Of a stretch of 19,027 nt of DNA, positions 1 through 8,471 are shown one piece after another. Location of the stretch: contig NZ_JAGIRL010000032.1 of NCBI RefSeq assembly GCF_019012925.1, positions 1-19,027 on the forward strand, in the 5' to 3' direction. This DNA comes from Fusobacterium sp. (GTDB taxonomy: Bacteria; Fusobacteriota; Fusobacteriia; Fusobacteriales; Fusobacteriaceae). Both the position numbers and the translations under genes were made by a program. Numbering within the stretch: position 1 is the stretch's first letter; every line of letters starts with the position of its first letter. The notes beneath the pieces were generated by a model. The model had not been told where the DNA came from. It worked only from the letters and a program-made list of their open reading frames with translations, and did not search any database.

Positions 1-1704
1 AAGAAAGATATAGAGTTTTCACTACCATTTGATGAGGGAACAACTGCTCTAGTAAAAGAGATTGTAAAAGAGATAAAAGAAGATAAGAGCTACTCAGAAG
101 CTTTAAAAGTATATTCAGCAGAGTATATAGCTATAAAGCTAATAGAGAGAGATAGTCACTTAATCGAAAAGCTAAAAACAAAATTCAATATAGATGTAAC
201 TGGAAAATTCGAAGAGAGAATATTAAAATTAGAAGATAAGTATGATAATGATAGTGAGACTATATTAGCTGAGCAAAGATATGGAGCAGTTAATGGAGTT
301 TTAGCAAAAACATTTACAACATCAATAAAATCAAGACTAGATTTTACTGATAAAGTGGATAAGATACTATTAAATAGAGTTTTAGGATTACCTCTATTCC
401 TATTGATTATGGCTGGAGTTATGGCGTTTGTATTCAACGGAAGTGCTCCTTTCATAGATTGGATAGATGGATTCTTTGGTGACTTTGTAGGTAAATATGT
501 AGGTAAGTTAGTAGAGGGAACACCAGATTGGTTAAGTTCATTAATCACAGATGGTATAGTAGGAGGAGTAGGAGGAGTTCTTACATTCGTTCCTGTTATG
601 ATGTTCTTATACTTCTTCTTAGCAATCTTAGAAGAGAGTGGATATATGTCAAGGGTTGCTTTCTTAATGGATAAAGTTATGAGAAGATTGGGATTAAATG
701 GAAAATCATTTGTTCCAATGGTAGTAGGATTTGGATGTACAGTACCAGCAATCTATGCTACAAGAACAATGGAAGATGAAAGTTCAAGAAAGATGACAGC
801 AGCAATGTCACCATTCATGTCTTGTGGAGCTAGATTACCAGTTTATGGATTATTTACAGCAGCTTTCTTTGGAGCTAAAGGAGGATTAGTTGTAGTATCT
901 ATATATCTATTAGGAATTATAGTGGCTATATTAGTTGGACTTGTATTAAAGAATGTAAAAGGATTCAAGTCAGAGAATAAAGCATTACTAATAGAGTTAC
1001 CACCATACAGAATTCCTAGTTTAAAAGTTATATTAAATTCAACTTGGTTAAGAGTATTTGATTATATTAAGAGAGCAGGAACTGTAATCTTAGGAATTAT
1101 GATGATCTTATGGGCATTGACATACTTCCCAAATAATGGAGATTCAAATACATCATATATAGCTAAATTTGGACATGCATTTGCTCCAATAATGAAACCT
1201 ACAGGATTTGGAGACAGATGGGAAACTGTAGCAGCTATCCCACCTAGTATTGCAGCAAAAGAGGTAGTAGTAGGATTCCTAGCTCAAGCCCTACCATTAG
1301 ATGAGAGCGAAGAGGCAGAAGAGGTAACTGAAGAGACTACTTTTGCTCAAGATTTAACAGAGCAAATAAAAGGACTTGGTGGAGCTGTAAAAGATTCAGT
1401 AATGGGAATGCTAAGTCTAGATGTTGAAGGATTATTTGCTACTCCAGAAGCTGATGAGATAGAGGAAGAGGGAAGAGGAATAGTTAAAGCAACAGCTAAC
1501 CTATGGCCAGATGATGAACTTGCTCCATTAAGAGCTTACTCATTTATGGCGTTCATTCTATTAGTAGTACCTTGTGTTGCTACATTAGGAGCAATAAAAC
1601 ATGAATTTGGTTGGGGATATTTAGGAAAAGTAGTTGGAATAATGTTAGTAGTACCATATGTTGTTTCAACATTGATATTCCAAATTGGAAAATTATTCTT
1701 TTAA
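1..1704 (+). CDS. feoB: Ferrous iron transport protein B (FeoB), C-terminal part, 5' end outside window
   Basis: The frame is open from the first base, so the N-terminal GTPase domain lies upstream of the window; the GTG at 355 is internal and not a start. FeoB is a cytoplasmic-membrane Fe(II) transporter with a cytosolic G domain. About 120 hydrophilic, helical residues (end of the GDI/linker region) are followed by a long polytopic membrane domain. Both family gate motifs with conserved Cys are visible: GFGCTVPAIYATRTME (Cys codon at 736) and FMSCGARLPVY (Cys codon at 823). Later hallmarks are AAIPPSIAAKEVVVG and a final segment with VPCVATLGAIKHEFGW. An acidic soluble stretch (codons near 1303-1350 and 1440-1480) lies between late membrane helices, as is usual. 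A FeoB-associated small protein follows 33 bases downstream. Identification is secure; the promoter and any feoA are not visible. Confidence 0.96.
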   Translation, partial: KKDIEFSLPFDEGTTALVKEIVKEIKEDKSYSEALKVYSAEYIAIKLIERDSHLIEKLKTKFNIDVTGKFEERILKLEDKYDNDSETILAEQRYGAVNGVLAKTFTTSIKSRLDFTDKVDKILLNRVLGLPLFLLIMAGVMAFVFNGSAPFIDWIDGFFGDFVGKYVGKLVEGTPDWLSSLITDGIVGGVGGVLTFVPVMMFLYFFLAILEESGYMSRVAFLMDKVMRRLGLNGKSFVPMVVGFGCTVPAIYATRTMEDESSRKMTAAMSPFMSCGARLPVYGLFTAAFFGAKGGLVVVSIYLLGIIVAILVGLVLKNVKGFKSENKALLIELPPYRIPSLKVILNSTWLRVFDYIKRAGTVILGIMMILWALTYFPNNGDSNTSYIAKFGHAFAPIMKPTGFGDRWETVAAIPPSIAAKEVVVGFLAQALPLDESEEAEEVTEETTFAQDLTEQIKGLGGAVKDSVMGMLSLDVEGLFATPEADEIEEEGRGIVKATANLWPDDELAPLRAYSFMAFILLVVPCVATLGAIKHEFGWGYLGKVVGIMLVVPYVVSTLIFQIGKLFF

Positions 1705-1737
1705 TATTTAAAGATCTCTAATGAAAGGAGAGATTTT

Positions 1738-1932
1738 ATGAAAACAGCAATTTTAATAGCTATAATAGCCGTGATTGGATTCTTTGCAATTAGAAGTTTA
1801 TTGAGAACTTTTAAAGGTGAAGGGTGTAGTTGTGGAGATGGTGGAAAGTGTAGTTCTGGTAGTTGTGGTTGTGGTGGACATGATCATAAAGACAAGGAAC
1901 ACAAATGTAACTGTGGAAACCATCACGAATAA
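1738..1932 (+). CDS. FeoB-associated Cys-rich membrane protein
   Basis: A 64-residue protein with one N-terminal membrane helix (about residues 3-20) and a short soluble tail that is almost entirely Cys, Gly, His, Asp and Lys. The tail holds CSCGDGGKCSSGSCGCGG followed by HDH, CNCG and a terminal HH. This matches the small FeoB-associated Cys-rich family found directly after feoB in many anaerobes. A metal-binding or iron-handoff role at the inner face of the membrane is inferred from composition and position; I know of no established activity. AAAGGAG at 1724-1730 gives a 7-base spacing to the ATG. The gene is separated from feoB by only 33 bases and ends at a hairpin terminator, so it is the last gene of the feo transcript. 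Confidence 0.88.
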   Translation: MKTAILIAIIAVIGFFAIRSLLRTFKGEGCSCGDGGKCSSGSCGCGGHDHKDKEHKCNCGNHHE

Positions 1933-1942
1933 AATATAAGAT

Positions 1943-1980
1943 AAAGGTGTCAATGGCTTTTGCTAGAGACACCTTTTTAT
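1943..1980 (+). terminator. Rho-independent terminator of the feo operon
   Basis: A perfect 9-bp stem, AAAGGTGTC (1943-1951) with GACACCTTT (1968-1976), runs into a T-rich tract through 1980. The loop can form a small inner pairing of its own. It lies 10 bases after the stop of the Cys-rich gene. Confidence 0.87.
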
Positions 1981-1997
1981 ATTTTCATTAAAAAAAG

Positions 1998-2027
1998 ATA
2001 ACAAGAACTCATAAAATTTGTTATAAT
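1998..2027 (+). promoter_or_regulatory. Promoter of the pbp-priA-def-divIC-glpX operon
   Basis: A perfect -10 box TATAAT (2022-2027) has an extended -10 TG at 2019-2020. A weak -35 like ATAACA (1998-2003, 4 of 6) lies 18 bases upstream. Transcription would start near 2034, about 27 bases before the GTG start of the penicillin-binding protein gene. It lies between the feo terminator and the first gene, which supports a new transcription unit here. Confidence 0.65.
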
Positions 2028-2060
2028 TAAATAAGTGAGAAAATTAGTGGAGGAGTTCAA

Positions 2061-4169
2061 GTGAGGTATATAAAATTATTTTCCTTATTGGCTAATATAG
2101 TTGGCTTTGGAGTGGCAATATATTATAAGATTTATCTTTTAGTTATCTTTTTATTTTTACTATTTTTTTATTTTTTATATATTTTTGCTAAAAAGAAGGA
2201 GTATACTAGAACCAATAACTTTAATCAAAGAGCGATGTTGTCAGCAAATATCATTCTTTTTTTGGTTTTATTAGTAGTGGTAAGATTGATATACATTCAG
2301 ATATTTAACAAAACAATGTATGATGAGAAGGTAAAGAGTCAGATTAAGAGAAATGATATTCTCTATGGAAATAGGGGAGATATATATGATAATTCTGGAA
2401 AAAGTTTGGCATTTAACCAAAATATATATATGTTTGGAGTAAATCCAAGTGCTTTATATGATAGAGAGAGTACTATAGTTGGGATAGAAAAAATACTGGA
2501 TAAACCTTTTTTAAAAAAGAAAAAGAGTAAGATATTGAAAGAGCTCAATGAGGCTTATAAAGCTGGAAAGAGATACAAGGTAGTTGCTAAAAACTTGAGT
2601 GAGAGAGAAAAAGAGGAGATTAGAGATGTAGCAAGGGAGTATAAACTTACAGCAAATGAGATACAGTTTGATAGAAGTATAAGAAGGACATATTATAAAA
2701 GTGATGTGTATAAGAATTTAATAGGATTCATAGGATATACACAAAAATCTAGTTTTGAAAAAATAGGTGTATTTGGATTAGAGAAAGAGTATGAGAGATA
2801 TTTGAGAGAGATAAGTATAAAAAGGCAAAATATCTATACAAAAAATAGAAGGATAAAACTTCCCTTCTCTCAAGATAATATAAGGACAAATCTTGATGGT
2901 AAAGATCTGCATACAACGATAGATAATGATATTCAGTACATTTTAAATGAGGAAATGGAGAAAAAATTTGTATCATCTCAATCAGAAGAGGCATATGGAG
3001 TAATATTGGATCCTAATACTGGAAAGATATTGGCAACATCTTATCACACAATATATAAGGATAAAGCTTTGAGAAACCCTATATTTCAAAACCAGATGGA
3101 GCCAGGATCAATATTTAAACCTTTAATAGTTGCATCAGCACTAGATGCTGGATTAATTAAAAGAAATACAAAGTTTGATATTGGTGATGGAACTATAAAG
3201 AAGTATAGACATACAATTAGAGAAGCCAGTCGTAGAACTAAAGGTGTACTTACTACTGAGGAAGTTTTAAAAAAATCTAGTAACGTCGGTATGGTAATGA
3301 TAGGTGATAGATTTACCAATGAGGAGTTTGAGAACTATTTAAAAAGATTTGGACTTTATGAGAAGACAGGTATAGATTTTCCAAATGAGATAAAACCATA
3401 TACTACTCCATACAAGAGATGGGATGGATTAAAGAAGAGTACAATGTCTTTTGGACAGGGAATAGTAGTGACACCTATTCAGATGGCTGTGGCATTTTCA
3501 TCATTGATAAATGGAGGAATACTATATAAACCATACTTAGTTAATAAGATAACTGATGAAAATGGAGTAGTTGTAAGGAGAAATCTTCCTACTGTAAAGG
3601 GTAGAACAATCTCCGAAGAGTTGTCTAAAGAGATGAAAGAGATGTTGGAAAAGGTAGTTTCAGAGGGAACAGCTAAAAGAGGAGAGGTAATAGGTTATAG
3701 AGTTGGTGGAAAAACAGGAACTGCCCAATTGAGTACGAGAGGTGGATATTTAAAAGAGAATTACCTATCATCTTTTATAGGATTTTTCCCAGTAGATAAG
3801 CCTAGATATACAATCTTAGTAATGTTTTTAAAACCTAAGGGGGAAACTATATATGAGAAATTTGGAGGAGCAACAGCAGCACCTGTATTTGGTGATATAG
3901 TGAGAAGAATAAGCAAGAGTAAAAATATTCTCTCAGACAATATTTCAAGTATATCTAAGGTTGAGAGTTTTGAGAAGATACAGCAAGAAGCGTTAAATGA
4001 TGTTGTAATGCCAGACTTGACTGGAATAAATCCAAAAGATGTAATCTATATTTTTAAAGATACAGATATAGAGGTAAAAGTATCAGGAGTTGGATTGGTA
4101 AAAGATCAATTTCCAAAACCAGGAGCATCTTTAGAAAAGGTGAAGGAGATTAAAATAATTTTAGAATAG
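2061..4169 (+). CDS. Class B penicillin-binding protein (FtsI/PBP2 family) with C-terminal PASTA domain
   Basis: A 702-residue transpeptidase that cross-links peptidoglycan on the outer side of the cytoplasmic membrane. The three active-site motifs are present: SIFK (nucleophile S350, K353), SSN (406-408) and KTGT (K551). An N-terminal dimerisation region with RGDIYDNSGKSLA precedes the transpeptidase domain. A single PASTA-like domain occupies about 648-702, beginning VVMPDLTGINP. PASTA plus the operon context (a DivIC/FtsB-like gene lies three genes on) points to the division-specific FtsI/PBP2x group rather than the elongation PBP2. Unusually, the N-terminus has a hydrophobic hairpin (about 6-22 and 24-43) before the canonical anchor helix (about 60-82). 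The start is GTG, set by GGAGGAG at 2049-2055 with 5-base spacing. The stop overlaps the priA ribosome binding site. Confidence 0.93.
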   Translation: MRYIKLFSLLANIVGFGVAIYYKIYLLVIFLFLLFFYFLYIFAKKKEYTRTNNFNQRAMLSANIILFLVLLVVVRLIYIQIFNKTMYDEKVKSQIKRNDILYGNRGDIYDNSGKSLAFNQNIYMFGVNPSALYDRESTIVGIEKILDKPFLKKKKSKILKELNEAYKAGKRYKVVAKNLSEREKEEIRDVAREYKLTANEIQFDRSIRRTYYKSDVYKNLIGFIGYTQKSSFEKIGVFGLEKEYERYLREISIKRQNIYTKNRRIKLPFSQDNIRTNLDGKDLHTTIDNDIQYILNEEMEKKFVSSQSEEAYGVILDPNTGKILATSYHTIYKDKALRNPIFQNQMEPGSIFKPLIVASALDAGLIKRNTKFDIGDGTIKKYRHTIREASRRTKGVLTTEEVLKKSSNVGMVMIGDRFTNEEFENYLKRFGLYEKTGIDFPNEIKPYTTPYKRWDGLKKSTMSFGQGIVVTPIQMAVAFSSLINGGILYKPYLVNKITDENGVVVRRNLPTVKGRTISEELSKEMKEMLEKVVSEGTAKRGEVIGYRVGGKTGTAQLSTRGGYLKENYLSSFIGFFPVDKPRYTILVMFLKPKGETIYEKFGGATAAPVFGDIVRRISKSKNILSDNISSISKVESFEKIQQEALNDVVMPDLTGINPKDVIYIFKDTDIEVKVSGVGLVKDQFPKPGASLEKVKEIKIILE

Positions 4170-4177
4170 GAGCAGAT

Positions 4178-6487
4178 ATGAGATATTATAAGATATATGT
4201 GGACAATACAAGAGAACTCTATACTTATGCAGATACAGATGATAGATATTCTATAGGGGATAGAGTAGTTGTATCTTTTAGAAAAAAAGAGAGAACAGGT
4301 CTTATAATAACAAGAGATAGTGATGAGGAGAAGGATTTTGAAGTTTTACCCATAATAAGATTATTGGAAAACTCTATAAAATTAGATGAGAAGTATATAA
4401 AGCTTTTAATCTGGATAAAAAATTACTATATGAGTACCTATGATCAAGTTATTACAGCTGCAATTCCAAGTGGTTTGAGCATAAAATATGAGAGATACTA
4501 TTTTCCTAGAGATATATTTGAGTTTATAAATGATGAGATAGTAGATGAAGAGATAAGAGAGTATTTTGTAAAAAAAGTAACTGTTGGAAAACCAACTCTG
4601 ACTAAAAAGTTTGGATTGGATAAGATCAATGAGTATTTAAAAGATGAATTACTCCAAAGGTATGGAAAAAACAGTATAAGATTAAACTATAAAAATTCAA
4701 ATATAGAGAGTGTTTTAGATAGAGATATATTCGAGTATTTTAAGCAGAGAGAGTTGGTTAGAGATGAGATACTTGAGAAAAATTTTTCTAAAAAATATTT
4801 AGAAAAACTTGTTAAATCAGGGGATCTGAGATTGGAAAAACTGATGAAACAGGAAGAGGAAAAAGAGGAGTATCAAGTCGAAAGTGAGATAGAGAATAGA
4901 GATAAAATACTAAATGATGAACAGGAGAGAGCTAAAAACAGTGTTTTATCAGGTGAAGATATGTATTATCTATTAAAAGGTATCACTGGATCTGGAAAGA
5001 CTGAGGTGTATATCAGTATAATAAAATCTGGATTTAAAGCTGGAAAGGGTAGTATATTCTTAGTTCCAGAGATATCTTTAACTCCTCAGATGATAGATAG
5101 ATTCAAAGGGGAGTTCAGAGAGAATATAGCTATTTTACACAGTAAATTGACGCAGAGTGAGAGGGCTAAAGAGTGGTATAATATCTATACAGGACAGAAA
5201 AAAATAGTTCTGGGAGTAAGATCAGCAATATTTGCTCCAGTGCAAAATTTAGGTTATATATTTTTAGATGAGGAACATGAGACAACTTATAAGCAGGATA
5301 ATAATCCTAGATATAATGCCAAACAGGTAGCCTTGAAAAGAGCAGAATTAGAGGGGGCAAAATTGATATTGGGATCGGCTACTCCTTCAATAGAGAGTTA
5401 TTACTATGCACAGATGGGGATATTTAAACTCTTAGAATTAAAAAAACGTTATAATGAAGCTGTTCTTCCAGATATAGAGATTGTGGATATGAAAAAAGAG
5501 GAGAGTCTCTACTTTAGCAAAAAATTGCTAGATGAGATAAGAAAGACTCTTTTAAAAGGGGAGCAGGTACTATTATTACTCAATAGAAAGGGATATTCGA
5601 CATATGTCCAATGTAAAGATTGTGGGCATGTAGAGGAGTGTGACCATTGCTCTATAAAGTATAGCTATTACTCAAGTCAAGGTGTATTGAAGTGTAACTA
5701 CTGTGGGAAAGTAAGGAGATATACAGGACATTGTAGCAAATGTGGAAGTAAAAATTTAGTTCACAGTGGAAAGGGAGTAGAGAGAGTAGAGGAAGAGATA
5801 AAAAAATACTTTGATGTGGGAGTAATAAGGGTAGATTCTGAGATGTCAAAGGATAGAGATTTTTTTGAGAAGATGTATTATGATTTTTTAAATAAAAAGT
5901 ATGATATAATGGTAGGAACGCAACTTATATCAAAAGGATTACACTTTCCAAATGTAACATTGGTAGGAGTTGTAAATGCAGATACAATTCTTAACTTTCC
6001 AGATTTTAGAGCTGGAGAAAAGACATTTCAACTGGTAGTTCAGGTGGCTGGAAGAGCTGGGAGAGGAGAGAAAAAAGGAAAGGTAATAGTACAGACTTAT
6101 CAGGAGGAACACCCAGTATTTGAAAAGGTAAAAAACAGTGATTATGAGGGATTCTATGAGAGTGAGATAGGAAATAGAGAGCTGTTGGAGTATCCACCTT
6201 TTTCAAAAACTATAAATATAGGAATATCCTCTAAGTATGAGAGGTATGTTGAGGAGTTTGTGAAGGATCTATATGAGGATATAAAATCAGATGAGGTAGA
6301 ACTCTACGGACCTATGAGAAGTATGGTGTACAAAGTAAAGGATAGGTATAGACACAATATTTTTGTAAAGGGAAATTTGAAAGAGATCAATAAATTTAAA
6401 AAGAAATTAAAATTAAAGCTTACAAAATATGAAAAAAATGATAAAATTAGAATAGTGGTAGATATTGATCCAATTAATTTGATATGA
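4178..6487 (+). CDS. priA: Primosomal protein N' (PriA), replication restart helicase
   Basis: A 769-residue superfamily 2 DNA helicase that recognises stalled or repaired forks and reloads the replisome. The N-terminal 230 residues form the DNA-binding region. The helicase core has Walker A GITGSGKT (268-275), Walker B DEEH (364-367) and a GSATPS motif. A zinc-binding insert with eight Cys in CxxC pairs spans C479-C522. Further motifs GTQLISKGLHFP and QVAGRAGRGE follow, as in canonical PriA. Length is typical. The gene starts 8 bases after the pbp stop, with AGGAG at 4168-4172 overlapping that stop, so translation is probably coupled. No missing motif was seen. Confidence 0.97.
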   Translation: MRYYKIYVDNTRELYTYADTDDRYSIGDRVVVSFRKKERTGLIITRDSDEEKDFEVLPIIRLLENSIKLDEKYIKLLIWIKNYYMSTYDQVITAAIPSGLSIKYERYYFPRDIFEFINDEIVDEEIREYFVKKVTVGKPTLTKKFGLDKINEYLKDELLQRYGKNSIRLNYKNSNIESVLDRDIFEYFKQRELVRDEILEKNFSKKYLEKLVKSGDLRLEKLMKQEEEKEEYQVESEIENRDKILNDEQERAKNSVLSGEDMYYLLKGITGSGKTEVYISIIKSGFKAGKGSIFLVPEISLTPQMIDRFKGEFRENIAILHSKLTQSERAKEWYNIYTGQKKIVLGVRSAIFAPVQNLGYIFLDEEHETTYKQDNNPRYNAKQVALKRAELEGAKLILGSATPSIESYYYAQMGIFKLLELKKRYNEAVLPDIEIVDMKKEESLYFSKKLLDEIRKTLLKGEQVLLLLNRKGYSTYVQCKDCGHVEECDHCSIKYSYYSSQGVLKCNYCGKVRRYTGHCSKCGSKNLVHSGKGVERVEEEIKKYFDVGVIRVDSEMSKDRDFFEKMYYDFLNKKYDIMVGTQLISKGLHFPNVTLVGVVNADTILNFPDFRAGEKTFQLVVQVAGRAGRGEKKGKVIVQTYQEEHPVFEKVKNSDYEGFYESEIGNRELLEYPPFSKTINIGISSKYERYVEEFVKDLYEDIKSDEVELYGPMRSMVYKVKDRYRHNIFVKGNLKEINKFKKKLKLKLTKYEKNDKIRIVVDIDPINLI

Positions 6488-6513
6488 TAAAATTTATAGA
6501 GGTGAAAAAATAG

Positions 6514-7032
6514 ATGATTTATGAAATAAGAAAGTATGGAGATCCAATACTGAGAGAGGTGGCTCAGAAGGTTGAGAAGATAGATGATGAGATATTGGAA
6601 ATCTTAGATAATATGGTTGAGACTATGTATGAGACTAAGGGAGTAGGACTTGCAGCTCCTCAAGTGGGGATCTCAAAGAGAATATTCGTGTGTGATCAGG
6701 GAGATGGAGTGGTAAGAAAGGTAATAAATCCTGTAATAACTCCTTTAACTGAAAATTTGATAGAGTGTGAAGAGGGGTGCTTGAGTGTACCTGGAATATA
6801 TAAGAAGGTACAGAGACCAGAGAAGATTAGAGTTGAGTATATGAATGAAAAGGGAGAAGAGGTAACTGAGGAAGTAGAAGGTTTTCTAGCTATAATTATG
6901 CAACATGAGTTTGATCATTTAGAGGCTGTTCTATTTGTTGATAAAATCTCTCCAATAGCTAAAAGAATGATAAGTAAAAAATTACAAAGTTTGAAAAAGG
7001 AGACTCTAAGAGAGAATAAGATAGAGGAGTAG
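6514..7032 (+). CDS. def: Peptide deformylase
   Basis: A 172-residue cytoplasmic metalloenzyme that removes the N-formyl group from nascent proteins. All three family motifs are present: GVGLAAPQ (43-50), EGCLS (87-91, with metal-ligand C89) and HEFDH (131-135, with ligands H131 and H135 and catalytic E132). Length is normal for the family. AGAGGTG at 6498-6504 gives a 9-base spacing to the ATG. It sits 26 bases after priA and its last codons hold the ribosome binding site of the next gene, so it is part of the same transcript. The priA-def neighbourhood is common in bacteria. Confidence 0.97.
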   Translation: MIYEIRKYGDPILREVAQKVEKIDDEILEILDNMVETMYETKGVGLAAPQVGISKRIFVCDQGDGVVRKVINPVITPLTENLIECEEGCLSVPGIYKKVQRPEKIRVEYMNEKGEEVTEEVEGFLAIIMQHEFDHLEAVLFVDKISPIAKRMISKKLQSLKKETLRENKIEE

Positions 7033-7036
7033 TCTT

Positions 7037-7318
7037 ATGAATGGACGTAATGTTTTAAAGTTTTTTCTATTTTTAATCATACTTTTAAATCTCTACTATT
7101 TTGTACCCTATATATATAGGAGTTTTGTAAAAATAGAGAAGTTAAAAAAGGAACAGATAGAGTTAAATGAGAAGATAGAGAAAACAAAATTGAAAATAGA
7201 GGATTATAATAATAAGATAGATAATCTAGAAGATGATTTTCAAAGGGAGAGTATCGCTAGAAATAGACTTCAGATGGTAAAAGAGAATGAAGAGATATAC
7301 AGGTTTATAAAAAATTAA
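7037..7318 (+). CDS. Septum formation initiator family protein (DivIC/FtsB-like)
   Basis: A 93-residue bitopic membrane protein: a short basic cytosolic start, one membrane helix (about 8-27), a Lys/Glu/Ile-rich coiled coil (about 30-72) and a conserved-looking tail with RESIARNRLQMVKENE near the C-terminus. That architecture and tail pattern (IAR...L.MVK..E) are those of the FtsB/DivIC family, which links early and late divisome proteins and supports septal peptidoglycan synthesis. GAGGAG at 7024-7029, inside the end of def, is spaced 7 bases from the ATG, and the intergenic gap is 4 bases. Location in a transcript with an FtsI-type PBP fits a divisome role. Assignment to DivIC versus FtsB cannot be decided from this sequence. 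Confidence 0.8.
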   Translation: MNGRNVLKFFLFLIILLNLYYFVPYIYRSFVKIEKLKKEQIELNEKIEKTKLKIEDYNNKIDNLEDDFQRESIARNRLQMVKENEEIYRFIKN

Positions 7319-7343
7319 CATAAAGTATAATTAGGAGGAGAGT

Positions 7344-8396
7344 ATGAAAAGAGAATTAGCACTAGAATTTGCTAGAGTAACAGAAGCAGCAGCTTTAGCC
7401 GCTCACAAATGGGTAGGTAGAGGAGATAAAGAGGCAGCTGACCAAGCAGCAGTAGATGCTATGAGAACAATGCTTAACAGAATTTCAATTGATGGAGAGA
7501 TAGTAATTGGAGAGGGAGAGATAGATGAGGCTCCAATGCTTTATATTGGTGAGAGAGTAGGAAGAGCAACTCAACCAGAAGATGAGATTGAAGAGGGAGA
7601 GACTCTAGATGGATGTTCACTAGTAGATATAGCTGTAGATCCAGTAGAGGGAACAAGAATGACTGCTCAAGGACAAGCAAATGCAATTACAGTTCTTGCA
7701 GTAGGAAATAAAGGAAGTTTCCTAAAAGCTCCAGATATGTATATGGAGAAATTAATAGTTGGACCAGAGGCAAAGGGAGCTATTGACTTAGAAAAACCTC
7801 TTATAGACAATATAAACAATGTTGCAAAAGTATTGAATAAAGATTTAAGAGATATGATGGTAGTTGTTTTAGATAAACCTAGACATACACAGATAATAAA
7901 AGATTTACAAAAATTAGGAATAAAAGTATATGCTCTACCTGATGGAGACGTAGCAGGATCAATCTTAACTTGTATAGTTGATTCAGATGTGGATATCCTA
8001 TACGGTATAGGAGGAGCACCAGAAGGGGTAATTTCAGCTGCAGTTATAAGAGCTTTAGGTGGAGATATGCAAGCCAGATTAAAACTTAGAAGTGAAGTAA
8101 AAGGTGTAACTTTAGAAAATGATAAGATATCTAACTATGAAAAAACTAGATGTGAGCAGATGGGATTAAGAGTTGGAGATGTTTTAAAACTAGATGATCT
8201 TGTAAAAGATGATGAGGTAATATTCTCAGCTACAGGAATTACAAGTGGAGATCTTTTAGAGGGAATCAAGAGAAAAGGAAATATAGCTAGAACTCAAACT
8301 CTAGTTGTAAGAGGAAAAAGTAAGACAATAAGATATATAAACTCTGTACATAACTTAGATTTTAAAGATGAGAAAATCAGTCATTTAGTAAAATAA
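7344..8396 (+). CDS. glpX: Class II fructose-1,6-bisphosphatase (GlpX)
   Basis: A 350-residue cytoplasmic enzyme that hydrolyses fructose-1,6-bisphosphate in gluconeogenesis. Visible motifs are GDKEAADQ (27-34, metal-site D33), GEGEIDEAPML (56-66, metal-site E57), DPVEGTRMTAQGQANA (from D99, with E102), GDVAGSILTC, GIGGAPEGVISAAVIRALGGDM and FSATGITSGDLLEGI. From memory, the E. coli protein is about 336 residues with the DPIEGT aspartate at 85. Here that Asp is at 99, because an acidic insertion (about 77-92, PEDEIEEGETLDGCSL) lengthens the loop after the GEGEIDEAP motif. AGGAGGAG at 7333-7340 sits 3 bases before the ATG. A strong terminator follows, so it is the last gene of the operon. Confidence 0.96.
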   Translation: MKRELALEFARVTEAAALAAHKWVGRGDKEAADQAAVDAMRTMLNRISIDGEIVIGEGEIDEAPMLYIGERVGRATQPEDEIEEGETLDGCSLVDIAVDPVEGTRMTAQGQANAITVLAVGNKGSFLKAPDMYMEKLIVGPEAKGAIDLEKPLIDNINNVAKVLNKDLRDMMVVVLDKPRHTQIIKDLQKLGIKVYALPDGDVAGSILTCIVDSDVDILYGIGGAPEGVISAAVIRALGGDMQARLKLRSEVKGVTLENDKISNYEKTRCEQMGLRVGDVLKLDDLVKDDEVIFSATGITSGDLLEGIKRKGNIARTQTLVVRGKSKTIRYINSVHNLDFKDEKISHLVK

Positions 8397-8410
8397 AGTT
8401 ATTAATTATT

Positions 8411-8450
8411 AGGCGACCAAAAAAATATTTTAAATTCTTGGTCGCCTTTT
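8411..8450 (+). terminator. Strong Rho-independent terminator after glpX
   Basis: A perfect 10-bp stem, AGGCGACCAA (8411-8420) with TTGGTCGCCT (8438-8447), is followed by a T run to 8450. The stem is GC-rich for this genome. The next gene's ribosome binding site begins only a few bases further on. Confidence 0.9.
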
Positions 8451-8457
8451 GTATAGG

Positions 8458-8463
8458 AAAGGA
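8458..8463 (+). promoter_or_regulatory. Ribosome binding site choosing ATG 8472
   Basis: AAAGGA (8458-8463) is 8 bases from the ATG at 8472 but abuts the in-frame ATG at 8463, so the downstream ATG is the better start. Confidence 0.55.
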
Positions 8464-8471
8464 TGATAAAA

